Origin: Lojkania enalia
Taxonomy: Eukaryota > Ascomycota > Dothideomycetes > Pleosporales
Assembly: GCA_010094045.1 (NCBI GenBank)
Contig: ML986613.1
Coordinates: 1-64,000, forward strand
Direction of reading: 5' to 3'
DNA length: 64,000 nucleotides
Shown in pieces: positions 33,774-45,059 of the stretch (position 1 is the first letter of the stretch; each line of letters starts with the position of its first letter). The notes under the pieces were generated by a model, which had not been told where the DNA came from, made no database searches, and was given only the letters and a program-made list of their open reading frames with translations. The position numbers and the translations under genes were made by a program.

Positions 33774-35368
33774 TCAAGCCCCTGCACCGGCCATTAGTTT
33801 ACGGTCGGAGGTTGATTCCATTTGACCTGTCTCATTCAGAGAATTACCGTGTCCCTGCTGATCCTCTGCATCATCCAAACCTAGCCTCTTTAGATCGACA
33901 GCTAACGGATCCGACTCTTTGGTAGGTTCCTTTGGCCCTTCCATCTCCGGTGGAGGTAGAGCCCAATCAGGGAGGCCGGTCTCATAGTCCCATTTACCCT
34001 CCTCACAATGATATCGTCTCGCATGTAAATAAATGCCTAATTCATGGATACCAGGATCGCTGTAGAGCGGCGTATCACAGACATCGCAGGTCTCGCCCGT
34101 CATCTTCTCAGCTTTCCGCTTATTGTACTGGTCAACCATCTCGTCGTGATAAGCCACTGCATCTGCAATCTCCTCTTTTCCCATCCGTGAAAGACGCGTC
34201 ATAATGTCTTCGTCATTTTCGGCATCGGAAGAACCGCGCCCGAGTGATGGACCAAAGACGCGCTGGTTTGCGTAGATCGGGTCGTTGGATATGGGATGCC
34301 CAAGGAACTGGAGATGAACGCGGAGCTGGTGGGTTCTACCTGTGATAGGGAAGCAACGGACTATCGAGTAGCCTCTTAGCCTCTTCCATGGCTGATGCTT
34401 GTCGTCGCCGTCGCTGTCGCCGTTCTGTTCTATTTTCTTGTCCTTAATGCCGTCCTTTGGAGGGTAGTATGCCAGCCTTTTGAACACTGTCTTGGCTTCT
34501 TTTCCATTTGCTCGGACGGCGTTGAGGCCTAGTTTCGGGCTGATCTGCAGAATCGGTTTCTCACATACCACTTCGCCCTCAGGGAATTCTCCCACGACTC
34601 GACAGATGTATTCTTTCTTGACCGTCCTGCCTCGAATTTGTGCGCTCATGTCCTCGGCGGCCTGTCTGTGCTTGCCGATGAACATTATCCCGCTCGTTAG
34701 TCTGTCCAGCCTGTTGCAGGGAAGGGGGTTGAAGTTAGGATCGCGGTCAGCCCTGATGACTTCGATAATGGAGTTGAAATGGTAGCGTCCAGCGGGATGG
34801 ACGGGCATGCCGGCCGGCTTATCGATGACGATGAGGTCGTCATCTTCATGGACAATGCCAATGGGTCGAGCCGCTACCGGAGGTTCATGGCGGTGAAGGG
34901 TATGGGATATGATGTCGCCATTCCTGACGATAGTCTTGGTGGACTCGACAGGCTTGCCGTTGAGCACGACACGGCCTTCTTTCATGGCTTTTTCCTAGCT
35001 AGCATTAGCACTCCCGACTGTTTTAAATCCCATTCCCGCGCGCAAGGACATACGTAGTACTCCGTGGGTCGGTCTCGAAACTCGGACGCAAAAATGTCCA
35101 GGATCTCCCTATCGCGCCACCGCTGCTTGCAATACGTATTGTATGTGTAGTGATAAGGCCTTACCTTTCGGAGCCCATCCTCGAGGTAGTATGGCGGCGG
35201 CCAGGGGTCGCAGGGGGTGACAATGACCGCCGGCGGCTCCTGGAAGGGTAGATCTGGGGGGAGGGGGGGATATTTGCTGGCCGGCGACGATGGAACGAGA
35301 GCCATGGACGGTATGGGGAGGCGCCCTTTGCTCGCAAGATATGCGAGTATTCGCGGAGAAGGCGCCAA
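33774..35368 (-). CDS. RluA-family RNA pseudouridine synthase (Rib2/Pus9-like)
   Basis: Two exons (35368-35054, 34994-33774) join in phase 0 across a 59-base intron (GTATGT..CTAG) to 511 residues. An S4-like segment straddles the join (AMKEGRVVLNGKPV, IVRNGDIISHTLHRHEPPV). The catalytic domain follows: IDKPAGMPVHPAG, then NRLDRLTSGIMF with the catalytic Asp, IVRCFPITGRTHQLRVHLQFLGHPI and DPIYAN. Yeast relatives Rib2/Pus8 and Pus9 make pseudouridine 32 in cytoplasmic and mitochondrial tRNAs. No deaminase domain as in yeast Rib2 is present. A C-terminal CDVCDTPLYSDP..HARRYHC pattern looks like a small zinc site, and an acidic tail ends the protein. Start chosen at ATG 35368; Met at residue 22 is an alternative. 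Confidence 0.9.
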
Positions 35369-35721
35369 TGTGGGGGACTTTGGGGAGGGGGGGAGGAGGA
35401 CTGTTCTGAGAGGGCGCTTCGGTCGAGCTGGCCTGCGATGTTCGTGATGTTCGGTTGCATGAGCCTCGGCGAAAGTTTTCTGTGACTGGTGCAGCTAGCC
35501 GGGTGCCGGTGGCCCTGGTTATCGATAAATGCTACCATCGCAGCGGCTTGCAATGACTGCATCTTCGCCTTGAGCCTTGCCTCCCAGAAATGACGTTGGA
35601 CGCGCTCAAATCCCGTCGACGACGCGATTATAAGTTCCATCTCGAGTATAGAACACGATGGTGCGCTTCCCCGCGCCTATGCCGACTAAACTGACACTAG
35701 ACATGAAGGAGCGATAATGAC
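35369..35721. other. Intergenic, between divergent genes
   Basis: 353 bases. The missing 5' part of the thioesterase gene would be expected here, but I could not find an in-frame exon. A minus-strand frame at 35,640-35,161 overlaps the synthase gene and looks like a shadow. Confidence 0.35.
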
Positions 35722-36150
35722 ATGTACCACCACTTGAACAACAGCATATATTACTTTCTGTACGCTCTACGGTTCGCCAAATGCTTATCCATGTTCTTAT
35801 GCTCGTGTAGCTTTGATTCTGTCGTCAATGCCTACCTCATTCAGCACTGCTCGCTCCACCCCCCAACGTCCTCCCAAATCGGACTCGTCGTACACTCCCA
35901 TTGTGACTATTTCGCGCCCATCGAGTTTCCTGCTATTGTCGACCTAGCTCTGAGGGTCAACAAGCTCGGGAAGAGCTCAGTCAGTTACGAGATCGGCGTG
36001 TTCGAGCGCGGCCAAGAAGCGGCCAGAGCAGTGGGAGAGTTCATACATGTTTTCGTAGATAGGGACAGCAGGAAACCGGGAACGAACGGCATGCCTGAAA
36101 AATTGAAGATTGGTCTAAACAAAATCATAGCGGACAAGGCAAAGCTCTAA
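35722..36150 (+). CDS. Hotdog-fold acyl-CoA thioesterase-like protein, 5' end incomplete
   Basis: Exons 35722-35759 and 35811-36150 join in frame (GTACGC..GTAG, 51 bases) to about 125 residues. The text DMYHHLNNSIYYFLFDSVVNAYLIQHC is the start of a 4HBT-type hotdog, with Asp and the HLNN/HVNN motif of this family. It is followed by SQIGLVVHSHCDYFAPIEFP and a C-terminal strand region. Relatives normally have about 20-40 residues before this motif (a first strand ending in a TRW..D pattern). Here the frame is closed by TGA just upstream of GAT AAT GAC ATG, and no upstream exon fits. The gene may be truncated or its first exon may be too short to see. Thioesterases of this group cleave acyl-CoA; substrate unknown. 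Confidence 0.65.
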   Translation: MYHHLNNSIYYFLYALRFAKCLSMFLCSCSFDSVVNAYLIQHCSLHPPTSSQIGLVVHSHCDYFAPIEFPAIVDLALRVNKLGKSSVSYEIGVFERGQEAARAVGEFIHVFVDRDSRKPGTNGMPEKLKIGLNKIIADKAKL

Positions 36151-37946
36151 GTCTTTTGCACTCCCAACGACCAAAACCCTAGCACCCAGCGCGTTTCCGG
36201 TAGCTCGTCACTTAGCAACTCTCCCACAGCCAACGCAGCTCATGACAAAGACATAAGATCCTCGGCGGGGGATAACCGCTTCGAAAGTATCCAGTCTGAG
36301 CCGAACGATTGTGCAGGGCCCGACCACCGAATGGCCTATAATATCACTACTACAATGAACTTTGGACCAAAACCATTTCGTATGCCTATTTGGCTTACAT
36401 TATAATTTTATTGAATTATCAGTAGACCGGTCTACATTCGATACCCGTGTTAAATTGGACTAGATGGGGAATGACTCGACGACCACTTGAACCCGCGTTT
36501 CCCACAGCTTCACCGTACTACGGCAGTAGAAATATGCCGAAATGAGTCTCCTTTCAATTTTAGAGCATCGGTCCATCTACGACAGGGCACTCTCTATTCC
36601 GAAACTCTGAAAGCCCCAAAGCTTCCCTCAAAGATCTAGGTTGTTCATAGCCATCATCGGTCACTACTAGTTTCAAGCGATTTAGTTGTCAATCTAGATA
36701 ACATGGCCCTGCCGACGCAGAAAGGGTTTCGTCTGTGGCTGCCTCGACTGATGAGGCTTGTTGCAAGGCTAGCACCCCGCTTGAAAGAATCGCTAGCTTC
36801 GGAGATCTTGCATTGTCATTGCCCACTGTTTTTGGCCCTGTTGCTAATCTGGTTTCCCGGTACGGCCAATTCCGACGCTGAAAATGGCATTCTTTCAGCC
36901 GCTGCGACCTCGTTCACTTTCCCATTCTAAGATCGTTTATAGCTTCCACACCCCCCGTTCCCTTTAAAGCGGCGATAATGCTTGATGTGAAAATATCGGT
37001 GGCGTCAATCATCTGCAGCTCTGCTCATTCAATATGCAGTGATTGGCTTCCGTGTGCAAAGGTATTATAGGCAAGCACCCTAGGAAAGCAATGGCTCCGA
37101 AGGCATGTACACATTAATACCATTTATCAAGTTCGAAATTATTTTAAGGTCAGCACACCTAGCATTCATTTACATCCAAGCGTTAAAACCGACGCAGGAT
37201 TCAAGCTCTAGACTAACCTCCATCGTTATTGCCAACAGTCTGCGATTGCAGTTCTAGCAGCAATGTCAATTTCTCTCACCTGGTTGAGCTTTAGAGTCGC
37301 CGACCATGCCTATCACTTTGACCATGATATTATGCACTCCACATGCGTTGTGTTTAATGCAATCCTCTAAATTTCCGCATCCGGAAACAAAGTATGCGCC
37401 AAAAGAGACGGAAACTTTTCTAAAGGAGGTCAACATAACAATGGTCCTGTTTCTCGGCGACTACGTAGATTGTCTTGACCTACGCCGCTTTGGAGTACTG
37501 CCAGAGCAATTGCCAAGCGTATATCAACTAGGCTTCGCAACCTAAGGGAGCTCGAGTCCACATACAAGGCTTAAGAACTCTGCAACGCAATAGCTACAGC
37601 CACCAAAAGTGCTATTCAATGCTTTTTGGAGGACCCTCCTAGATTCGACATTTAGTCGCCGTTCAGACAAGCCTTACAATGTACCAGTATCACTGCGCCG
37701 CCAGAGGTGCTGTTGAATGCCTTTGGAAGACCTTTCTTAGAATTAACATCTAATCTCCCCTTAGACGGGCCTTGCGGGGTGCCATCACGCTAGCCGAGGA
37801 GCAACATATAAAAAGGCGGAGCGATATATTCTTTGATCCGTCACTATCCAAAGTTCTTGATACTGTGCTGCTATTGGTTCTATTGAGACTTTTAGACTTT
37901 TTCAGCTTGTTCAAATCAAATTATACCGATTCTATAATCATCAGTC
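36151..37946. other. Intergenic with a diverged tandem repeat
   Basis: About 1.8 kb with no recognised gene; short frames such as 36,703-36,930 and 37,306-37,545 have no domain text. Two diverged copies of a unit of about 90 bases lie at about 37,595-37,685 and 37,690-37,783 (separate entry). Confidence 0.4.
37595..37783 (+). repeat. Diverged tandem duplication, unit about 90 bases
   Basis: Both copies share the order GCC.CCA.A.GTGCT.TT.AATGC.TTTGGA.GACC...TAGA.T..ACAT.TA.TC.CC.TTCAGAC..GCCTT...GT.CCA. They differ at roughly a quarter of positions, mostly transitions. No function is visible. Confidence 0.55.
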
Positions 37947-39201
37947 ATGCGTGTCGCATCTGTCCTTATCTTGGCTTCAACAGCTCCTGCGTTCTCCTTC
38001 CTAGCGTTAACGTTTTCGCTCGCAAAAATGACAACAGCCGCGGCGTCGGGGATGGTGGGGTGGGAAATGCGATCCTGCCTGGAACTCTGTTTCTAAAGAG
38101 CTCACTCACAAATTCTTTGACAAGACAAGGCGTGAATGGAATCCCGGTTCTCGTGCGGTTATCCGGTTGATTTTCCACGATTGCGGGAGTAAGTCGTCCT
38201 ACCAATGACCACAGCTTCGTACTAACGGGTCGTAGCTTGGGATAAATATCAGGAGCTTAAAGGTGGTTGCGATGGTTCCTTGCTCCTCTCACCTGAAGAA
38301 TTGGGTTGTAACGAGAACAAGGGAATAGAGGATATCAGCGCCTATGTTAAAGGCATAGCCGAAAAGTACCGTGTTCCTGCTGCTGACATGGTTGGTTCGT
38401 ATATTACCATATCTACATACTCTCGAATGGATACTAATTCCTTTACTCTTTGCTGGAAATCACGCGATTGCAACGTGTAAATGAGGTTTTATGCACAGCA
38501 GTAGCTGTGTTTCAGCGAGTTGCCACCCAAGTGGCTATTTGCTAAATCTTATATATCTTATGTGGTAACCGTTATCATGCTCCGGCTTCCTTGACTTAGG
38601 AAGTTTGCCGGCTACATCCCTTCTTGTAGGTCCACCAGACCCTCGCGTCAAAATTTGGATCGGTCGACAAGATTCTTCAGTACCCGCTCCAGATGGTGGC
38701 CCTCTGGATATTAATGCGCCAGCGAAAGACTTTTGGAACATATTTAAGGCCAAAGGGTTTGACGAACGCGACCTTGCTGCTCTCCTTGGTCTTCAACCTC
38801 AAATTAATTGGTTTTAATCGATGAAAGAGTGGAGCTCCTCGAAATACCACTCTAGCATCTTAGATGTGAAATATCACAAGGAGACATCTACCAAACCAAA
38901 TAGCATTGTTGTTTTCCGCTCAGATGAAAAACTTGCCAAATTCGGTCATGTGGGTGAGGAGTTCCTGGCCTTTATTGATAATCAGGGCAAGTGTAATGAG
39001 GAGTTCGAAGATGCTATAGAAAATGATGGCTTTCTTCAGGAGTACTGGAACTCGCGGTATGGTCGACTACACGGATGCGTTACCCAAGCCTTCAAATCGG
39101 AAGAGGGAGCTGAAGGCTATCCAGATGTCCAAGTGGCATCCTTAATGGTTTCGAGGTGGATGATCAATCTTTTTCCGTCAAATATTTTCTGTACCATCTA
39201 G
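37947..39201 (+). pseudogene. Decayed class II-type fungal heme peroxidase gene
   Basis: A signal-peptide-like start (ATG 37947, MRVASVLILASTAPAFSFL) is out of frame with the enzyme body. The body begins near 38,071 (DPAWNSVSKELTHKFFDKTRR) and includes the distal heme motif RAVIRLIFHDCG. After a good 47-base intron (38189-38235) it continues with GGCDGSLLLSPEELG, ISAYVKGIAEKYRVPAADMV. The next intron has no usable AG before FAGNHAIATC, which runs into a stop. The text resumes at about 38,632 (PPDPRVKIWIGRQDSS, AKDFWNIFKAKGFDERDLAALLG). It then lacks the expected Ala-His proximal ligand and stops. A last part (38,821-39,201, WSSSKYHSSILDVKYHKE, FRSDEKLAKFGHVGEEFLAFI) is again a separate frame. 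Several independent lesions make a functional secreted peroxidase unlikely. Confidence 0.75.
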
Positions 39202-39757
39202 GTATATATGCACGTTCGTCTACTTGTCGAGCGTAATAACGTCTTCTTTGATGCTATTATATGGTCGTATTTAGAATGCGTAGGCAAGTAAATTGAGGGA
39301 TTATCGTAATCTAGAGTAACGATGCTATCCAGGCTGGTGCCATGAAGCTATGCAACGCAACATATACATATTTCACCCAGACTTCAAGGACGCGTCAACC
39401 TCGTAAAGCAAAAGGAATGCTTAAAGACAAAGAAAGTTGAAGTCACGTGTAGACTAAGCCAAGAATAGTGTAGCCCCGGCTATGCGACATTTGCCGTTAG
39501 CCGAAACCATCAATCTAAACTTCGACACTTTACACAATATATCCATGACAGTAGCCTATATTCCCTTTTTGAGTGGCGTGGCAAGTTTCTTAATTAGATT
39601 CAAGTGCCAATGAATACACGATGTTTGCCGCGGTAGGAAACGTGGCTTTGACGCCTCGAAACCTCTTTACTGTTCGCTCTCCTGCTTCATGGTAAAACCA
39701 ATCGCTCGCATTTCGTATTTTGCATGATAGCTCTGGTACTTTCCGAACCTTTACATA
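39202..39757. other. Intergenic
   Basis: About 0.55 kb; nothing recognised apart from the promoter space of the SET gene. Confidence 0.4.
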
Positions 39758-41251
39758 ATGTTCTCAGTATCATTTCCGTTGCGCTTTTGCTCTCTCCTGT
39801 TCTGTAGCTTGCTCGTTCATTCTAGTCTGGCCTTCGATTTTGATGACGATGGACCACGTTTCCTAGGGAGAAGCTCACCAATCCACCATGTTTTGACAAT
39901 TCCTTCCACATGTCAGGTCTCTCGAGACGGGGCGTCTACCTCCTCCTTCCGGTGGACTCACAACCCTACATGCATTCAAGCAGTCGTCAGCAAGGATGAT
40001 GTACCAACAGTACAGGACTTCTGTGTGTACACCAACAGCGCCTTCTCATACGGACGCGGTATCAGTCTTATCACAACCCCAGAAGTAACCGCTACCATGA
40101 CCGCATACACATGGTTCCTTGAGGAAGAAAGAATTGAAGACGATCAAGTTCCATATGAAGCACGTCAAACCGAGGACCGCGGTATTGGACTTATTGCTAC
40201 GGAAACTCTTCCTGCAGGTACGACATATATGATCAAGACTCCCGTTTTAGTCATTGCACGAGATGCTTTGAGCAGTATCTCTCGTGAAGAGCGATATGCG
40301 CTGTTGAAGAAAGCGGTCAATCAGCTGCCAGTCAAGACGCAGGAGCTATTCATGGCATTGGCGAAGAGCAGAGGTGGGGATGAGATCAATGATATTGTGC
40401 AGACGAATTCGCATGGGATGAAGTTTGAGGGTGGTGTAGGACATCTAAGTGTTGTGCCAGAGGCTGCGGTAAGATTCGATAACAGTTCACGTGAATCTTA
40501 ATACTAATCCGGATGTAGAGGATTAATCACGCTTGTCGCCCAAAGTACGTACCATTCTGTTATGCGAATTTCCCAATGTTCTCCAAAATTCCGCTCTGAT
40601 AGTATCTAATCGGCTAATCTAGCTCGTACTATCGCTTCGACGATCTAAGCATGAGATTTGAAGTGTTTACACTTCGAAACGTTTCTGTGGGCGACGAACT
40701 CAGCATCAGCTGTTAGTATCCGCTAGGCCCGGCTTAGCACCACACGGCTAACCACTGCAGATGGATTTTCTGATCAACCTCATGACCACCGCCGGGAAGC
40801 TATCGAAGAAAATTGGTCCTTCACGTGCAACTGCGCCCTATGCACAGCTCCACCAGAGGAAATCACGGCTTCTAATGCCCGATTAGCCCGCATCGAAGAA
40901 ATCAAAGGACAACTACCTACTGACGTTACAAAGGTCCCTCACCTTATCGGCTGGTTACCTGAACTTATCGATTTGATGAATGAAGAAGGCTTGATTGTCG
41001 ATCGACCGCAGTACGAAGAGATCCTAGCATATGCATGGAACGCCATAGGCGACGAGCAAAGAGCAAAGCAATGGGCTGGAAGGGCGAAATTAGGCTGGGA
41101 GATCCTGGCGGGCAAAGATAGTTGGGAGGTTAGGAGGACGCGGCAGTTGGAGGAGAATCCGAAATGGCATCCTAGCTGGAAGATGTACAATCCTGAAGAG
41201 CACGACGTCGACGACCATAACCACGACCAAGATCACGACCACGAGCACTGA
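39758..41251 (+). CDS. SET-domain protein with N-terminal signal peptide
   Basis: Four exons (39758-40468, 40519-40544, 40623-40711, 40761-41251) join in frame to 438 residues; the second exon is 26 bases. The N terminus is a clear signal peptide or membrane anchor (FCSLLFCSLLVHSSLAF). A Cys-containing segment of about 110 residues precedes the SET domain. SET motifs are GIGLIATETLPAGT, RINHACRPN spanning exon joins, and VSVGDELSISYGF. A post-SET-like CNCALC follows. The C terminus ends in an unusual His/Asp-rich tail (HDVDDHNHDQDHDHEH). SET proteins methylate lysines; fungal members of this type are poorly characterised. A secretory signal is at odds with a chromatin role, so the target may be non-histone, or the leader may have another function. 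Confidence 0.85.
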
Positions 41252-42318
41252 GTCTCAGCCCAGTAGAGTATTCGTGCGAGATAAAGCCATGCGACTCGAT
41301 GGTACGTTCTCGTGGGCTTGTTTAAATGAAGGTTGCATGTGAAATTACCAATTCAGGAAGGTATGGTGCTACGCGCCCGGTCTCCTTTCCACCCTTGTAA
41401 ATTTTATCCAATGGACTTCAGACAGTACCTGCATTATTATTCAAAAGTTCCTCCTGATAAGATAGGCTCTCCTATCTTCTATTCACTTTTTAGTCATGCG
41501 AACGGCTACATGGATATCTTCTGAAACCTGGTACACCATTTCGGCTGAACGCCTTACCCGGTTAGCAATACTTACAACCCCGGGGGCTTCGGACTATTGA
41601 CAGCCCCTTCGAATTTCAGCAAGCGTAAACGCCAACAGTGTCGACCAATCTGGTGAGAGTCATTCCCTAGTAACCGATATGCCCAACGCCTCAAGCGCAA
41701 ATAGGAAACAGCCACTTTATTTCAGGGGCTCGAAGGTGCGAAAATCGATCACGCAGATTATTAGCGCATTTCTTGTATCTGTGTTAGCGAGAGATTACCC
41801 TACCTCCATGAGGGTACATATCAGCCGCTGTAGCATTTGACGACCAGTTGCAACACCACATGTCCGGCACAGCATCTAATTGCGACCACAGGCACCCGCC
41901 ATAAATTTCTTGTCCTAACATTCCTAGTAACAAATTCCCGGTCGGGTGACATCGTAAGCCTCCAAACGCTGCAGGAAAGTAATGTACCTATCATAATCGT
42001 TACCAATGGAGAGAGCCTTGATCATGCGTTTACCGCCATGTCTCTACGCACTGCAACCCACCTTTCGAAAGCTGCATCTCCAGACTGAAGTATGCAGTCA
42101 AACCTCTTCATCTCTACGCTGTCCAATAAATTTGGTGCATGGACTTACCATGTGGAAGTCGCAAATATAAATTCTAGCTGCTGCACAATGTTTAACTCTT
42201 TCCATAATATATCGCTTGCAGTAGGAACCCAAGAAGTACATTGTTGCTCCTTGCCCTACATTCTCTCCTTTCATTCTCTGTTCTCAGCACTTCTAGGCTA
42301 AGTTTCTGCATCCCCAAG
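41252..42318. other. Intergenic
   Basis: About 1.07 kb. Small overlapping frames at 41,821-42,088 have no domain signal. I see no gene. Confidence 0.4.
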
Positions 42319-43519
42319 ATGCTCACGTTACCAGTCTTCTTCTCTTTCCTTCTGTCAACAGCCTGCAGTGTACTCGCTGGCTTCAATCCGAACAGCAAAT
42401 CCAATATTGTCCTCTATTGGGGCCAGAATTCAGCTGGACAGCAGAGTACCCAGACACGCTTGTCTTATTATTGTAACAGTAAGTGATCTATTTCTACAAA
42501 TATTATGATCACATCCGCTGACTTCATCATGCAGATGGAGATGTCGACGTAAGCTTCAATCTCTTGATTAAAACTTCTATATATAGTGATCTCATGTCGT
42601 TAGGTCGTTCTCCTTGCCTTTCTTCTCCGCTTCAACGGCGCTGGAGGCAGCCCAGTCATGAACTTTGCCAACCAAGGCGATAGATGTACAGTCTTCCCCG
42701 GCACTGAGACCTTCTCGTGCCCAGAAATTGAGTATGTTTTTAATTCTCACTATAGTCTCTTCTTGTTAGCTTAATTTTCGAAGGGCAGATATCAAAACAT
42801 GCCAATCCCAAGGAAAAACCATTATCCTCTCCCTCGGCGGCGACTCTTACACTGAAGGTGGCTACCCAACTGCGGACGCAGCCCGCGAAGGTGCCGCCAA
42901 AATTTGGGCAAGCTTCGGACCCGTGCAATCAGGCTCCAGTGCCCTCCGTCCCTTCGGCACAGCTGTAGTCGACGGATTTGACTTCGACTTCGAGGCCAAT
43001 GTCAACAACATGGCCGTCTGGGCCAACCGGATGCGCGAGCTCATGAACGCGGCTGGAGGCCGCAAATACTACCTGACAGCCGCTCCCCAATGCCCCTTCC
43101 CGGATTGGTACAACAAGGATATTCTCGACAACGTGCCGCTGGACTGGCTGAACGTGCAATTCTACAACAACTACTGCGGTGTCAACTCGTTCCAGTCCGG
43201 AGCAGCCGAGCAGCCGAACTTCAACTTCAAGACGTGGGATGAGTGGGCGCGGGGCACGAGTAAGAATAGGAATATGAAGGTTTTGGTCGGCGTCCCCGCA
43301 AATTCGCGGGCGGCGGGTGCGGGCCATTATATTAGCCCGGAGCAACTTAGGCCTGTGCTAGAGTTTTCGAAGCAATTTTCGAGTTTTGCAGGGGTTATGA
43401 TGTGGGATGCTAGTCAGGCATATACTAATGGGAATTTTATTGGGGATGTGAAGGGAATTCTTAGGGCGTTTGTGAAGAGGGGTATGCGGTGGGGATGGAG
43501 GGTTGAGGCTGGCGCGTGA
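42319..43519 (+). CDS. Class III endochitinase, glycoside hydrolase family 18
   Basis: Four exons (42319-42478, 42535-42548, 42604-42731, 42784-43519) join in frame to 345 residues. The second exon is a 14-base microexon reading NGDVD across its joins, and the correct reading DVVLLAFL depends on it. A signal peptide (residues 1-20, ..STACSVLAG) precedes NIVLYWGQNSAGQ, the hevamine-like start. The catalytic motif DGFDFDFEA keeps the proton-donor Glu of DxxDxDxE. Further family text includes IILSLGGDSY and VQFYNNYCGV. It hydrolyses chitin in the wall or environment. No chitin-binding module, Ser/Thr-rich stalk or GPI signal is seen, so it is probably a small secreted enzyme. Confidence 0.93.
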
Positions 43520-43989
43520 AGGTTGGAAACTTAGGGGTTGGGGTTCGTCCTTTGTTCATGTAAATTGTTGGAAAATACTCCGTTTTCATCTAAATACGAT
43601 TTCATATCTACCGTATCTGATTTGAGAAAACGTAGTGGATCTTTACACCTACTTTCCAATCACAAGGGAGAAGTTATGAGACAGTCTAAAACTACTCAAT
43701 CCCTACTCAAGGTACCATACAGCACTAATACGTAAATACACCCTATTTAAGCTGCATAGAGGGCGCTAAGAAGCCATTCTGGTGCAGGAAGCTACTTGCT
43801 AAGGCAACAAGTAGGTTGTGCAATTAATTAGGATATTTCATGTATCAATCATTATCACTATACTAGTCACCATCACTTCTCCCATCTTCATCCCCTGAAA
43901 CAAACGCATAAAAAACCTTATAGACTGCGCTTTGATTTCTATAATGAGACTTCCATATTATATTTAGGTTTTCCATATATTATAATCGA
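43520..43989. other. Intergenic
   Basis: About 470 AT-rich bases, no gene seen. Confidence 0.35.
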
Positions 43990-45041
43990 AAACCCTTTTG
44001 ATCAGATTACATGCTTTCTGAATCACACGCACTAGTATATAAACCCAAGATATCTTGTAAAGAGCAAGCCAAACGCCTGATTGCTCGTGGAATCCTTTAG
44101 CATCTTCCCAAATTTATCATCCGTGTCGAAGATTTCCTTGGGCTTGTTCTTTACCGCTTTGAGGAGCACTATGTCTCCGTTTTCTTCGATTGCCACTGGC
44201 GATTAATGAAGTCCTATGACCCTTGGAATGCAAACCCAGGAAGACTTTGCGATACGTGCCGCAACATTCTTCGACTCGTCTTCGTCACCATCTTGTAGGA
44301 CGGCTTCATCTTTCAAATGGAATAATCCCCCGAGGACGAATGGTTTCAGGGTGTTTCAATCAAACCAAATTCGGGCTTCCACCACGTCTGAGCACAACCC
44401 GCGCAAGTTCATCACATCGACCTTCGCGTCGTGCCATATGACCTCCGCTTCTTGAACAAATCCCGTAGCTTTGCCATGCTTTAACTCTCTTCTTCTTGGT
44501 CTCCCATGTCGAGAAAGGCGTGTATGTTGGAGTTGGTTGCTGGGATATTCGCTTGGTTCTTGTCTAAAAATTTGAGGACGTCTTCTAGCGCCTGGCGGAA
44601 CGCTTCGTTCTTACTCTTGTCATACCATACGACAAGTGCGAGGATTTCGTTTTGGAAGAATGTAGTCGAGTTAAGAGTTAACCTTGCTTAGTCTTTAGCT
44701 CGTTGTACTTTAGCTAGCTTTGTAGAGGGAGTTTGTCCTGAATTTCGAACAGACATCTCTCGGTTCTTGAGGTTCCATTTTGGACCGCTTTATTTCAGGT
44801 TAGTCGTCATATCACAGAAACTCATAGAAAAGACTTCCTTCTAAAGGGCGGTGTGACGGGTGCATATGCTGTTCCGCTGCAATATGCGGGCTTTCGTCCT
44901 TATAGACTTACCATGTTCTTCCTGCGTCGTTATCTTGACCAAGGCCATCAGGGGCAGCTCCTTCTTGCCTATGGTAACCATCCCACCCTCTGGCGGTCTG
45001 TGAGCTCCTGCTGGGGTTCGTTTGCTTAGGTAATCTGCCAT
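43990..45041 (-). pseudogene. Decayed protein gene of unrecognised family
   Basis: On the minus strand, ATG 45041 opens MADYLSKRTPAGAHRPPEGG..ITTQEEHG, followed by a good donor GTAAGT and, about 110 bases on, an ACTAAC branch and AAAG acceptor. The text continues GPKWNLKNREMSVRN and, past a TAA, LTLNSTTFFQNEILALVVWYDK and LEDVLKFLDKNQANIP. Further stops and frame changes follow before FVLGGLFHLKDEAVLQ and VAIEENGDIVLLKAVKNKP. Several stops could be CAA-to-TAA changes. I do not recognise the family. The consistent strand and codon-like text argue for a once-real gene. Confidence 0.5.
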
Positions 45042-45059
45042 CTTAAAATGATTTCCTTT

